Origin: Chondrus crispus
Taxonomy: Eukaryota; Rhodophyta; Florideophyceae; Gigartinales; Gigartinaceae
Assembly: GCF_000350225.1 (NCBI RefSeq)
Contig: NW_005178503.1
Coordinates: 1 to 39,191 of the forward strand
Reading direction: 5' to 3'
Length of the DNA: 39,191 nt
Shown: one piece after another, positions 1 through 8,501 of the stretch
How the letters are laid out: each line of letters starts with the position of its first letter
Numbering within the stretch: the stretch's first letter is position 1
The notes under the pieces: generated by a model
What the model was told of the DNA's origin: nothing
Database searches by the model: none
The model's input: only the letters and a program-made list of their open reading frames with translations
Translations under genes and position numbers: made by a program

Positions 1-19
1 GGCATACCGTATGCCCGAG

Positions 20-742
20 TCACAATACTGATCGCGGCGTGGCACGTATGCCGCATACGTCTGAACACTTCAGCCACTGCTGCTCCGTTGTGCACCCCTC
101 GCGGTCGAACTGAACGTAAAGGAGTTTTTGCCCCATCAAGACCTCTATCGGACTGCCGTGCAGCACCTCCTCGAGCGCTTGCCGAGCATCATGTGCTCGA
201 ATCACTGGGAAGTCGGGATCAGCATCTCTGAAATGCCACCTATATGCAATCTCTTTCTGCGACAAGAAGCTCGTAGGTGTGCTGTCCTCAATTCGTTTCA
301 ACAACAGACCGGCCAAATCAAGCGCGTCTCTCATTGCAATGAGATCATGGGGGCTTAATGAGTCATCCCAAGTTTCGTCGCGTTTCCCGACTACAGTATT
401 TCCGGTTGTTTCGAACGTCTCCTCCTCTCCACACTCTAGCAATCCACTCATTCTACAGCCCCCAAACCTCTCCCGTAAAAGGTCTGACCATCGCGCAGAA
501 AACTCGTGTTCTACGGCAAAACCAAGGCCTACTCTTCTGAACCAATCCATGACTGTGTTCTTTTGCCTCTGTCGCAATGAACACAATATTTTGATCACAA
601 CTGGCAAGACGGCGCAGAACTTCGAGAAGTTACTCAGAGGGTTCCGCCAACTCTGACCGACTCTCAACCGTGGGAAGAGTACCATCGGAATCAAAGGAAA
701 ACAATCGTTTCTCCTTCGTAGCACGGTATGAATATCTAACAT
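20..742 (-). CDS. hypothetical protein, possibly the 3' part of a broken gene
   Basis: A 240-codon frame that I do not recognise. The C-terminal half looks protein-like, with a charged helical stretch (LSPHDLIAMRDALDLAGLL) followed by aromatic and acidic segments (AYRWHFRDADPDFPV). There is no signal peptide, no clear membrane helix and no catalytic motif. The first ~35 codons overlap the end of another minus-strand frame (630-941) in a different phase, and a third frame lies upstream (811-1146). Coding character therefore seems to pass through three phases, which suggests a frameshifted pseudogene rather than three genes, although unseen introns would look the same. The annotated start is arbitrary. 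It lies beside Harbinger and Tigger remnants, so transposon origin is possible but not shown. Confidence 0.35.
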   Translation of the reverse strand: MLDIHTVLRRRNDCFPLIPMVLFPRLRVGQSWRNPLSNFSKFCAVLPVVIKILCSLRQRQKNTVMDWFRRVGLGFAVEHEFSARWSDLLRERFGGCRMSGLLECGEEETFETTGNTVVGKRDETWDDSLSPHDLIAMRDALDLAGLLLKRIEDSTPTSFLSQKEIAYRWHFRDADPDFPVIRAHDARQALEEVLHGSPIEVLMGQKLLYVQFDREGCTTEQQWLKCSDVCGIRATPRSVL

Positions 743-1146
743 GGTGTGTTGGTATCGGAATTAGTTGTATCGCTTTTGCCTTGCGATTCGCGGAGTATGT
801 GACTATATCGTCAATGAATCGAACACCAGATGCGGACGCAGTGTGCAAGTCGACATGGCGGTATACTTTCTGGTGTTTCAACTCTCTCTCGAAGTCGGGC
901 ATTTCCAGGCTCTGAAAAATTGCATCGCTGTCCATTATCAACGTTCCAGAGATTCACTAGCAAAGCACCCGTTAAGTTTTTTGCGGCTCCTGTGAACTCG
1001 CTCAAGATGAGAACACCATTTTGCTCTGTTTCACATATGATGTACACATGACTCACAAGATTCATTCCGTCTCGAAGCGATGTGATTGTAGAACAGCTCC
1101 ACTGGAAAAGAGGGGTGGTCTGTTTAGTTCTTGAATGAGCTCTCAA
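630..1146 (-). pseudogene. upstream part of the same unrecognised gene, in two frames
   Basis: Two overlapping minus-strand frames (811-1146 and 630-941) each look protein-like over part of their length. The upstream frame contains an alternating hydrophobic stretch (HVYIICETEQNGVLILSEF) typical of beta strands and stays convincing to about 940. From there the second frame takes over, with charged and aromatic residues (MPDFERELKHQKVYRHVDLH). A single frameshift near 940 would join them, and a further one near 650-700 would join the frame at 20-742. I see no consensus splice pair at the switches. No domain is recognised. Alternative reading: a spliced gene with short introns. Confidence 0.3.
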
Positions 1147-1482
1147 ACCAAATTTTCATACGCATCCGATAGCGAGGCGCGGCACCATATCATGGATCAT
1201 TGCCTCCGCACTTCATGGGTCAAGATTGTCGAATCTGTAGGTCATCGACATAAACGCAGAGTAGACTGATCTACATAATGACTCCAAGGAGTTATCCACT
1301 CTTTGAAACCGTGAATTTCACAATTTCACAAAAATTACACACTTTGCTGCAGTGCGCAAAGAATAAATATACTCTCCAGAATTAGCGACCTGTGTCTAAA
1401 AGCCATAAATAGGCTTAAATTCGGCTTAGGCAATATTCTAACGCAGTTCTTTTTAAGAAGGAAAAATCTTATTAATAACCAA
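1147..1482. other. stretch without a recognised gene
   Basis: AT-rich spacer between the unrecognised broken gene and the Harbinger transposase. No supported open frame, RNA gene or clear terminal inverted repeat was seen. It should contain the 3' end of the Harbinger element, but I could not define that end. Confidence 0.4.
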
Positions 1483-2457
1483 TCACTGTTCACTGGCCAG
1501 CTTGTGGTTGTATCTTTCGTCACTGAGAGACAGCGTCCTATTCGTCGGCTTTTTCAAAGGCGTCACTCCTCTCAATATTTTGGTGCACCCTTGGTATCCT
1601 TTGTCCATAAGAGTTGCCCACATATTTGGATACTCCACACTCAGCATCCCCAAATCTTCCAACTCTCTCTCAGGTCCACTTTTCGCCAATTCTGCCAAAT
1701 GCCTGTCACAGTTTCGCTGTAATATTTCAAAATCAGAAACGGAACCCGGGTAGTGTGCAGTCATTCCAAGTGCCAGACCATTCGGCATGACCGAAACTTC
1801 CACTTTATATCCGTAAAGCTTGTGTTTTCCACTGAAATACCTCTTCCCCTCCTCAATACTTCCGCTAGATCTGAATGCTGGCTGAAAAGTTGCGTCTGTC
1901 GCGTAACGAGCTTCAGGGAACGACTTCAAATTTTGCTGCGATTTCTGCAGATCTCCCATTTTATGGAGCTCGCCCACCTTCTCCACAAAGCAGGCAAAGA
2001 CGAATTGTGAAATCAATTGCACAAACCGTGTGACCAATCGCTCAAATGTGGGACCCTTCATATCGAAGACTCTCGCCAACATGTCCCACTGACCTCCGTG
2101 TTTCAGCACTGTGAGTGTGATAAAAAGTGCATCTTTTTCAGAGATCTTCGATCTCTGTCCACGTCCGATATTTTAGGACTGAGTGATAAAATCCGAGAGG
2201 TTATTCCAAAGCAGTTCAAAGGTTTTGGGGAGGAAGTTGGTCATGTTGCCAATAGCCTCAGTGCCGCCTTTGGCGTAAAAAGTGTCAAAGAGGGGGCACG
2301 GGGAGTCGGCCTGGCCATCCGAACTGAGCGACAGCGGATGTGGGCTGAATTGGGCGATATCATCCTCGCGCTCGACAGCGGTGTCGGCAAGGAGCTGCAA
2401 TGCAGCGGCGGCGTCATTGGCGGGGATCGGAGCCATGAGAGAGATGGAGGGAAACAC
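1483..2457 (-). pseudogene. PIF/Harbinger-type transposase (HARBI1/DDE_Tnp_4-like), one nonsense codon
   Basis: Nuclease of a cut-and-paste DNA transposon. The N-terminal part (2173-2457) carries the start MAPIPANDAAAALQLLAD and a helical region (FDTFYAKGGTEAIGNMTNFL). An in-frame TAA at 2173-2175 interrupts it, and the same phase then runs open to a TGA at 1483. The downstream half has the DDE_Tnp_4 layout: the first Asp in YATDATFQPAF, the KHKLYGYKVEVSVMPNGLAL strand with the PGSVSDFEIL segment that supplies the second Asp, and the third acidic site in LMDKGYQGC, followed by GVTPLKKP. A paralogous fragment at 5240-5552 has Tyr where this copy has the stop, so TAA probably arose from a Tyr codon by point mutation. 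Otherwise nearly full length (324 codons). No Myb-like partner ORF and no TIRs were identified. Confidence 0.8.
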
Positions 2458-2807
2458 AGAGTAGCAGGTGCGAGAGGTGTTGTGTTGCGAGGATAGTGAG
2501 GGGGGGTCTTTGCTTAAAAGTACTGTAGGGGGTGGGTCTTTTCTCAGACGTGACGCAACAACTACAGAATTGCGCGGTCTTTCGGGGAGGACTCTGTACT
2601 ACTTTTGAAAATTCGCCTTGTTGGCATTTTTTCAGTACGTGCAATTTCTCTGTGTCATTTCAATATCAGCTGTTGAATTAAAATATACGGTCCATGGCCG
2701 TGATTTGGGAATCTCTGCCTACTCACGCTGCCATAACTGTATGCGTGGCGTTTTCTAGGCATATTATTGGCTCGTTCGCCTGTGCCTGCGTCTTTGCGAC
2801 TTTTCTC
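2458..2807. other. spacer between Harbinger and Tigger remnants
   Basis: Presumed 5' flank of the Harbinger gene plus unrelated sequence. It has G-runs near 2500-2540 but no ORF with protein character. Nothing further is recognised. Confidence 0.4.
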
Positions 2808-2832
2808 TAGTGATTCCTCGATAAGGGAATAC
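2808..2832 (+). repeat. left terminal inverted repeat of the Tigger-like element
   Basis: Matches the reverse complement of 4781-4805 with two mismatches, one at the outermost base and one in the CTCG/CGCG step. A second, inverted copy of the core lies just inside at 2863-2883. Confidence 0.8.
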
Positions 2833-2907
2833 GCGTCGTGGACAGTCCCAGTATTCAGCTATCGAGGATATTCCCTTGCGAGGTAGTATGATAAGGCCAA
2901 TACAGGC

Positions 2908-4643
2908 TCACTGTTTACTGAAAAAGCTGTCCATTGTGGTCTGCCTTGCACGACGTCTTTCGCGACGATAAATATTCCCTCTCAAACGTTGTAAACATTT
3001 TAAAGCTGCAAAGTCAGGCTCTTCTTCCTCCAGAATCAAGCGCATTGTCACATCAATAAACCGCTTCCTTTCCTCAAAGCCCGGTAATGCCTCTTGCTCA
3101 TCTGATTCATCCCCAGATTCTAAGTTGGTCTCATTTGACGTCAAATTTCGCACGACTGTCTCCGTAAGAGAACCAATATCGTGCATCTCAAAACAATCGT
3201 TGTTGTCCACGTTTAAAATTTCTGCAAGAGATATTCGCGATGGTGCGGGAACGAGCGTCTCAACAAGGCCGTTTACATCCTCATCTTGAATGTCCACGAC
3301 TGTATGCCGGGTGTCAGTGGACGTCAATCCAGTGCTGTTCCAGCAGTTTTGTATGCTTAATGCTGAAAGCTCTTGCCACACAGCCTTGACAACTTTCATG
3401 GCAACAAGCTGATCGACTTTGTAAATATTGCACACGTTAGAATTGAGATTATCTATAGCCATTTCATACTGCTACTTTCTGTATCCCCGCTTCAGACAGG
3501 CGATTATCCCTGCATCCATCGGCTGCAACTATGCCGTAGTGTTCGGGGGCAGGAACAAAAGTTCGACATTCCACAGTTGGGGAATGCTGTCTGCGGTCCC
3601 ATGGGCGCTAGCATTGTCAAGCAGCAAAATAACCTTGCGCTCACGATCCTTTGCAATAAACGAACTGAATCGTTTTAGCCAGTCGAAAAAACGTACTGTT
3701 CATCCAGGCCTTTTTGTTCTTCCAGTAATCAAATCCCAATTCCTGACCAGTCTTCTTTTGAAAAGCGCGCGGCCTATGAGCTGTTCCGATGATCATAAGG
3801 GGCATTTTTTGCGAACCATCTGCGTTCGTGGAGACAAGCAACGTCATCCTCTTTTTTCCTTCTTACGACCCTGCATGGGCTGGGAAGAGATCGTCCAGTC
3901 TGGTGGCATGCAAAAGAAAAGACCGGTCTCATCAGCGTTCGAAATGTCCTGAGGTTTGTATTGCCTCAACTTTTCCTTGATGAGCTTGATTTTTTCGTCA
4001 ATGGCATCCATGATGGCATCTCCCCCTCTCCATGCATCTTCCTGGACCGAAAATTCCATCGCTTCTGAAAGCGAGAGAGCCAACCATTTGAAAATCCCAT
4101 GCGGAGCTCTTGATCAGGCGGCAATATTTGGTTTACTTCGCGCATCAATCGAAGGCCTTGCTGTTTGATCATTTGACCATTGACGCAAACGCGTCTACTG
4201 TACTGGGAATTTACCCAACTGGCCAGAGCCTTTTCAATATGAGGATTGGTGCCATGGCGCTGCCGTGTTATGGAAGATTCGTCAATAGGGAGGGCAAGTT
4301 TGTCCGACAGTATTCTGGAAATAACTGGTTGTGAGGGACAGAACGACAGGTTTAGCTTTCTGACGGCCCACTTGGCGATTTCTTTCTGTTTTGTAGGCTG
4401 TCCCTTTGCCTTTCTGTGCTGCACTTCCCGGTAAATGGCGGTTTTTGCTTGTGTTTGAGGGTGTGAAGAGTCATTTTGGGGTCGATTGGCGTGGAGGAAA
4501 AAAGGAATCGCAATTGCTGGATTTCGGTTTAGGAGTGTGGGGTGAGGACGTTTTAAAGGATATCGGATGGGGTACCAAACAGGTAATGGTAACGGATAGT
4601 AGTCCCACGCCGAGTCATGACGCAGTACATTCATTTTCCACAT
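2908..4643 (-). pseudogene. pogo/Tigger transposase (CENP-B-like HTH + DDE_1), multiply frameshifted
   Basis: Transposase of the surrounding element. Reading minus-strand from 4643: a first DNA-binding domain (KGQPTKQKEIAKWAVRKLNL), then a Tc5/CENP-B HTH ending in FSNGWLSRFQKRWNFRSRKM. The phase changes near 4000-4080, where the DDE domain starts with the first catalytic Asp in ISNADETGLFF (3844-4083). The phase changes again to NADGSQKMPLMIIG (3641-3847). The second Asp lies in LLLDNASAHG near 3600-3650. A TAG replaces the conserved Trp of the NTTAWLQ motif near 3530, just before the third Asp (LQPMDAGI). A C-terminal tail ends in TGA at 2908. All three acidic sites survive, but at least three frame changes and one nonsense codon make it inactive as written. 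Confidence 0.85.
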
Positions 4644-4780
4644 TGCTGGACCTCTGCGATTTGTGAATTTGGTATTCTCTAAACGGATATGTCCACGGTC
4701 TTGTTTTTTCGATGCAATTTCGTGGTTCCCGTATTGGCGGATGCATTCGAGATCATTTTATCGAGATTATTCTATTAGGG

Positions 4781-4805
4781 GTATTCCCTTATCGCGGAAT
4801 CACTG
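4781..4805 (-). repeat. right terminal inverted repeat of the Tigger-like element
   Basis: Read on the minus strand it begins CAGTGATTCCGCGATAAGGG, preceded by TA (4806-4807), the canonical pogo/Tigger end and target duplication. Confidence 0.8.
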
Positions 4806-4862
4806 TACCCTTTTGGACCAAGTTGGAGAGGGAGATGGGAGCCCGGTAGTAATATATGGTAC

Positions 4863-4945
4863 GCCGGCCGGGAATTGAACCCTTGTCTCGCCCGTGGCAT
4901 TCAGAAACTACGGCATGCCCTATTGGCTATGTCTTATTACTGTGG
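4863..4945 (-). other. tRNA-derived sequence (SINE head or tRNA pseudogene)
   Basis: On the minus strand this stretch contains a perfect RNA polymerase III B box (GGTTCAATTCC, plus positions about 4868-4882) and, about 50 nt upstream, a near-match to an A box (TAGCCAATAGGG). The T-arm core GGG/CCC is kept, but the acceptor strands do not pair, so it is not a functional tRNA gene. A SINE 5' region or decayed tRNA copy is the likeliest reading; no SINE tail was identified. Confidence 0.35.
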
Positions 4946-5239
4946 TGTGCCGTACTGTCGTCTGGATGCAACCAGTGGGTCTCTTTCGCAAATACGAGGT
5001 AATTGAAAAACGATGGACTAAGTGCCTAACGATCAGGATAGTTCCCCAGTTACTGTAGACACCACAAAAGATTAGAAAATAAAATTTCGTCCAACCTTTT
5101 ATGGAGAAGACAAGGATCTTACGCAAACATGGGGTAAATGCCCAAAAATTGCACGTTTCATCAGATTGCTGTCAGCTGCCGAATTTATTTGTCTTCCGTT
5201 TCCTCCCCATCTACAGCTTGCCCTCGGAACGTTATTGCC

Positions 5240-5552
5240 AGTCTCTGTCTACAGCTTTGTCCTTTGCGGTGTACTGAGATCGTCGCCCACGGCCAACGTT
5301 GTAATTATTGGCCAGAAAGGTGCGGAATTTTCCGTAGAGCTAAATAAACTCCTTGAGAGTAAAGTTTGTTAACTGAACAATGGCACTGCCTCTTCCGTTA
5401 CTATAAAATGTATCTAGAATGGGGCTGTCTGAATCATTCTCCTCGTTAGTGTCCGCTTGTGGCTCGCAGGGGCTGCATGTAGTGCAGTGGACACACTTGC
5501 CAACGAGGGCGTAAATCTCGCTATGAGGGAAAGCGGTATGTCCAGTCACCAC
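5240..5552 (-). pseudogene. fragment of a second Harbinger transposase
   Basis: Minus-strand frame containing SPILDTFYSNGRGSAIVQL and, after an in-frame stop at 5340, NNYNVGRGRRSQYTAKDKA. These align with SPCPLFDTFYAKGGTEAIGN and NIGRGQRSKISEKDA of the Harbinger gene at 1483-2457, so this is a divergent paralogue of its N-terminal half. The match fades below about 5240 and the DDE core is absent. Its probable start region lies about 660 bp away at 6210-6330, implying that inserted DNA separates the two parts. Confidence 0.6.
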
Positions 5553-5565
5553 CAGGGTGTTCGGG

Positions 5566-5660
5566 GCCCTCTGTCCGTGGTAGCTCAGAGGTAACGCGAG
5601 AATGCCGGGTAGAGTCGCAGTCAGCGCGTGAAGGGGTACTCGGGATCGAGCAACTAGGAG
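5566..5660 (+). mobile_element. tRNA-derived SINE-like head
   Basis: Begins GTCCGTGGTAGCTCAGAGG, an A-box arrangement as in tRNA 5' halves. About 60 nt on comes GGGATCGAGCA, a one-mismatch B box. The acceptor and T stems do not close, so it is not a tRNA. It lies immediately upstream (minus sense) of the Harbinger fragment, in the DNA that appears to split that gene. The extent downstream is uncertain; a purine-rich AAGAAGG-type stretch and AATAAAA follow at 5709-5780. Confidence 0.45.
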
Positions 5661-6045
5661 GAGTGGGTGTGGCGGTCGCGTCGCGGACCGCTATCTACAG
5701 CGTCGAAGAAGAATAAAACAAGAAGGGAGAAGAAAGAAGGAAGGAGAAGTGTAGCGTAGAAACGTAGAAAATAGGGAAAAAAGTAAAGGAAAAACAAGAA
5801 AAAGGATGACGACGAAGGGTGCAGGTACCAGACTTAGCCAACTAGATAGGAACCGTAGAGGATCCTACCAGAGATGGGTCCGATCACCTGATGCCTCTTT
5901 ACTGTAGCGCCTTCCGACACCCGACCTATATAGGCCGAGCGCCGTCGTCGGCGTCGGTTACTAAATGGGTAATTAATAATTAATTATCGTCATTAGAACT
6001 GCCACTTGGCATTAGACGCTAATTAGCGTGGAAACTTGTGGGCAC
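5661..6045. other. inserted non-coding DNA inside the second Harbinger gene
   Basis: No ORF with protein character. Contents: a GCGGTC/GACCGC foldback (about 5670-5690), an A/G-rich tract (5705-5800), a TATATA motif near 5925-5935, AT-rich sequence, and a perfect 14-nt palindrome ACGCTAATTAGCGT at 6016-6029. It may be part of a SINE or a solo LTR; I could not define ends. Confidence 0.3.
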
Positions 6046-6180
6046 CACGTATGTATACGTGTCGTACACGTGTTGAACACGTATTATATACGTGTCATAC
6101 GACTGTCATACACGTGTGTCCACGTGTTGTACACGTGGGGTACCTTCCCAAGTGTGCGCGCACAGTACACGTGTCAAAGG
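6046..6180. repeat. cluster of ACGTG/CACGT palindromic motifs
   Basis: About nine ACGT-centred motifs within roughly 130 bp, several of them perfect palindromes such as ACACGTGT, CCACGTGT and ATACGTGT, spaced about 10-20 bp apart. The core is the E-box/G-box type bound by bHLH or bZIP factors in many eukaryotes. Whether it acts as a promoter or is simply a degenerate short tandem repeat cannot be decided here. Confidence 0.55.
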
Positions 6181-6209
6181 CGGGGAGCGCGGCCTCGCGA
6201 CGGCGGTGA

Positions 6210-6330
6210 CCAGGGATAAAGGGCGCAGGGTCACTGCACTACACTGCACGAGAGCCGCTTCGCGGCCAATGGCCGCATCCGCCAAAACCTGTAAAGCGGC
6301 TTGTGCATCGGTGGGCGTTATCGCTTCCAT
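6210..6330 (-). pseudogene. start region of the second Harbinger gene
   Basis: Minus-strand ATG at 6328-6330 begins MEAITPTDAQAALQVLADAA, closely matching the start MAPIPANDAAAALQLLADTA of the Harbinger gene at 1483-2457, and continues in parallel to RPLSL versus HPLSL. Similarity then stops and resumes at 5552, consistent with an insertion of about 660 bp. The longer upstream frame to 6510 has no counterpart, so ATG 6330 is preferred. Confidence 0.55.
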
Positions 6331-6846
6331 GACGGCCAGAGCGAGATCGGAATGATGATGCGGAAGGGGGCTGGCAACCCGTGGCGAGCTGTCGGGGGAG
6401 GTAGGTGTGTGTAGTGCAATACGCACCTGAAAAGGGGGGTGAAAAGAAAGGAAAATATTTGGATATGAAAAGTAGTCCGGGTTGGGGGACACACGTGTGA
6501 ATGACCGCACAGTTTTAATTTTTAATTATTTTATTTTATTTAGTTAATTAGTTGGCATTAATTTTGCTGACACTAGATTAGATCTAGGATCTAGCGCCGC
6601 GAGCTACTGTAGTGGCTCCGGCGGGGCGATATATACCTTAGCCCTCTGACCACCAAGTCAGTAAAGGTAACCCGAGTTGCCAGAGTTGAATATCGCCTTG
6701 GTCGAAGTCCGTCTTTCCCAAGACGCTCCCTTTTACCACAGATTACGTTATTCTTTGCGCTCGGGGGTTCCCTTTTCTTTTTCCTTTATTTCCCTATTCT
6801 TTTCTATCTCTACCTCTATGTTTCCCTAAATTGTGTTTGTTCCACT
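6331..6846. other. AT-rich then promoter/LTR-like non-coding region
   Basis: No gene. An AT-rich block (6515-6565) is followed by GATATATACC (about 6627-6637) and a pyrimidine-rich tract (6770-6830). The order TATA, transcribed leader, pyrimidine tract resembles an LTR or promoter, but no partner repeat exists in the window. Confidence 0.25.
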
Positions 6847-7130
6847 GGAGTTGGTTGCCACCGATCCGGTGTAGGTGTTTTAGCCATCGGGCAACACGTT
6901 GTGTAGCGCTGCTACTGTTTCAAGTTCCGTCGGAAGGCTGTTGCGACGACGCCTCCGTCGAAGGTCTTACTGCATAAGACAGAGTTGGTACCGCCTACCG
7001 CGATCGCGATCGCGCTGGTGAGGGTGTTTTTAGCCATCGGGCAACACGTCGGTAGTAGCGTTGCTACACGGTTACGATCCCGTCGGGTAGTGCTGAACAA
7101 GCCCCCGTCGAAGACCTTGAATTATACCCA
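6847..7130 (+). repeat. two-copy tandem repeat, about 140 bp unit
   Basis: Copy 1 (about 6847-6979) and copy 2 (about 6980-7130) both start with GAGTTGGT and share TTTTAGCCATCGGGCAACAC, a TAGCG(C/T)TGCTAC core, CCGTCGG, and CC(T/C)CCGTCGAAG near the end. They have diverged by substitutions and small indels. A perfect 16-nt palindrome (6999-7014, alternating CGCG and AT) lies in copy 2 only. No coding function is apparent. Confidence 0.65.
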
Positions 7131-7459
7131 AGGTGCTAAAGACGCTCGTCGAGCATTGGCCTTACAACCCAGCGAACCGCGATTACATTCTCGTAGACAA
7201 GCCCAACCCGCACTCGTCGAGCACTCAAGTCTTCACAAGTCTCTACCACCATTATCCTCCCGGGCCGGGTATCTTTCCTTAACCCCCCCGTCGGAGTCGA
7301 GCTACCGTGGGCCGCAAGCCCACACAAGGGGAAAGGGAGTCTCGAACGCTCCGTAGCGCGTGCCATCGGCAGTGGTTGTTTCTGTTGCTGTTTTTCGTCT
7401 TTTTGTTTGACCGTCGGACTGTGTTCGCGGCCTGCCAGGCACATTGCACTACAGTGTGG
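7131..7459. other. spacer before the minisatellite
   Basis: GC-rich sequence with short frames on both strands and no recognised protein or RNA. Nothing supported. Confidence 0.3.
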
Positions 7460-8075
7460 TTGCTGATGGAGGTGGTAGGGGTGGTCGCCGTCGAGGAAGG
7501 CGGATGTGGCCGCCGTCAGGGGAGGTGGGTGTCGTCGTTGTGAGGGAAGGTGGATGTGCCGCTGTCAGGGGAAGTAGGTGTAGTCGCCATCAGAGGAGGT
7601 GGATATGGACGCCGTCAGGGGAGGCAAGTGCGGCCGCCGTCGGGAAAAGTGGGTTTCGTCGCCGTCGAGGAAGGGTGGTGTCGTCTCTGTAAGGGGAGGT
7701 GAGTGCCAACGCCGTGGGGAGAGGTGCTTGTGATAGCCGTCAGGGGAGGGAGTGCTGCTGCCGTCGGGGGAGGTAGATGTGGCCGCCGTCAGGGAAGGCG
7801 TGTGTCGCGGCCGTCGGGGGAGGTGGGCGTGGTCGTTGTGAGGGGAGGTGGATGTCGCCGCCGTCAGGGAAAGTGGGTGCATTCGTCGTCAGGGGAGATG
7901 GATGTGGACGTCGTCAGGGGAGGGGGGTGTCGCCGCCGTCGGGGGAGGTGGATGTGGCCCCGTCAGGGAGCAGGTGGGTGTGGGCGCCGTCGCGGGGAAG
8001 GTTGGGGTGGTCGCCATCAGGGGGGGGATGAATAGGGCCGTCGTCCGGGGCAGGTTTGGGGGTAGCTGTCATGGG
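7460..8075 (+). repeat. G-rich minisatellite, 25-bp unit
   Basis: About 24 diverged copies of a 25-bp unit of the form GTCAGGGGAGGTGG followed by a variable TGT-G/C-GCC part. Unit boundaries are clear at 7540-7680, where spacings are 24-25 bp. Each unit has GGGG and GGTGG runs on the plus strand, so the array could form G-quadruplexes. Because 25 is not a multiple of 3, every frame has a 25-residue super-period and long artificial ORFs arise on both strands; none is annotated as a gene. Confidence 0.85.
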
Positions 8076-8290
8076 AGGTGAGTGCAGTTACGTGGAGATA
8101 TGCAGGGATGGACCGCATTGTAGTGAGATGGCGTGATTTGAAAAGACCGCCCAATGCTGATGATGCGTTTCTGCGCTCGGCATTGGTGGCACTGCTCGTG
8201 TTATGATTGACTAGAATGAAATATCAAAAATATTTATAGGAATTAAGGGGAGATCGAATTGGGAGATAGTCTTTCCGTATTTACTCGGTC
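8076..8290. other. flank of the copia insertion
   Basis: Non-coding sequence between the minisatellite and the copia element. It ends in the target duplication GTTTC (8291-8295). Nothing else recognised. Confidence 0.3.
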
Positions 8291-8295
8291 GTTTC
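8291..8295 (+). repeat. target site duplication of the copia element (left copy)
   Basis: GTTTC directly outside the left LTR, matched exactly by 24689-24693 outside the right LTR. Confidence 0.85.
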
Positions 8296-8436
8296 TGTTG
8301 TTACTGAGTCTCGTCGCTCCTTGCTTTACTCTGGGCGGACATTGCACCCCCTCTTATCCTACTCGCTCTGGCGGTGTCGGAGCCAGGGCTCTCAAGTGTA
8401 CCCGTGTACACGTCGCGTGATGATAGCGTGATGACA
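8296..8436 (-). repeat. 3' LTR of the copia element
   Basis: 130 bp (8296-8425) align with 24559-24688. Immediately inside lies a second copy of the 11-nt end GCGTGATGAYA (8426-8436), so this LTR end is tandemly duplicated and the boundary may be 8425 or 8436. On the sense strand the DNA just inside is pyrimidine-rich, so no standard polypurine tract is visible. Confidence 0.85.
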
Positions 8437-8501
8437 TTGACGGAAGGAAGAGGAGATTCGCGTGCCATTTGAAACAACTGTATCTGCGCGATCGCTCCAT
8501 C

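Larger units (their letters stand above)
2808..4805 (-). mobile_element. pogo/Tigger-like (Tc1/mariner superfamily) DNA transposon, decayed
   Basis: About 2.0 kb bounded by inverted repeats. Left terminus 2808-2832 and right terminus 4781-4805 share AGTGATTCC followed, after one mismatch (T versus G), by CGATAAGGGAATAC. The right end reads CAGTG next to TA, the expected pogo terminus and target dinucleotide. The left end has T for C and TC instead of TA, so that flank has decayed. The interior encodes one minus-strand transposase broken by several frameshifts. The left end also carries an inverted copy of the repeat core at 2863-2883, giving a foldback left terminus. Size, TIR and protein type agree with known Tigger elements. 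Confidence 0.8.

Noticed and set aside
1250..2760. Terminal inverted repeats for the Harbinger element at 1.5-2.5 kb.
   Set aside because: I compared both flanks and found no convincing matching ends or TWA duplication; they may be lost.
7307..8081. Several long ORFs on both strands in the minisatellite.
   Set aside because: They arise from a 25-bp unit that cycles through all frames without stops; low-complexity translations with no domain.
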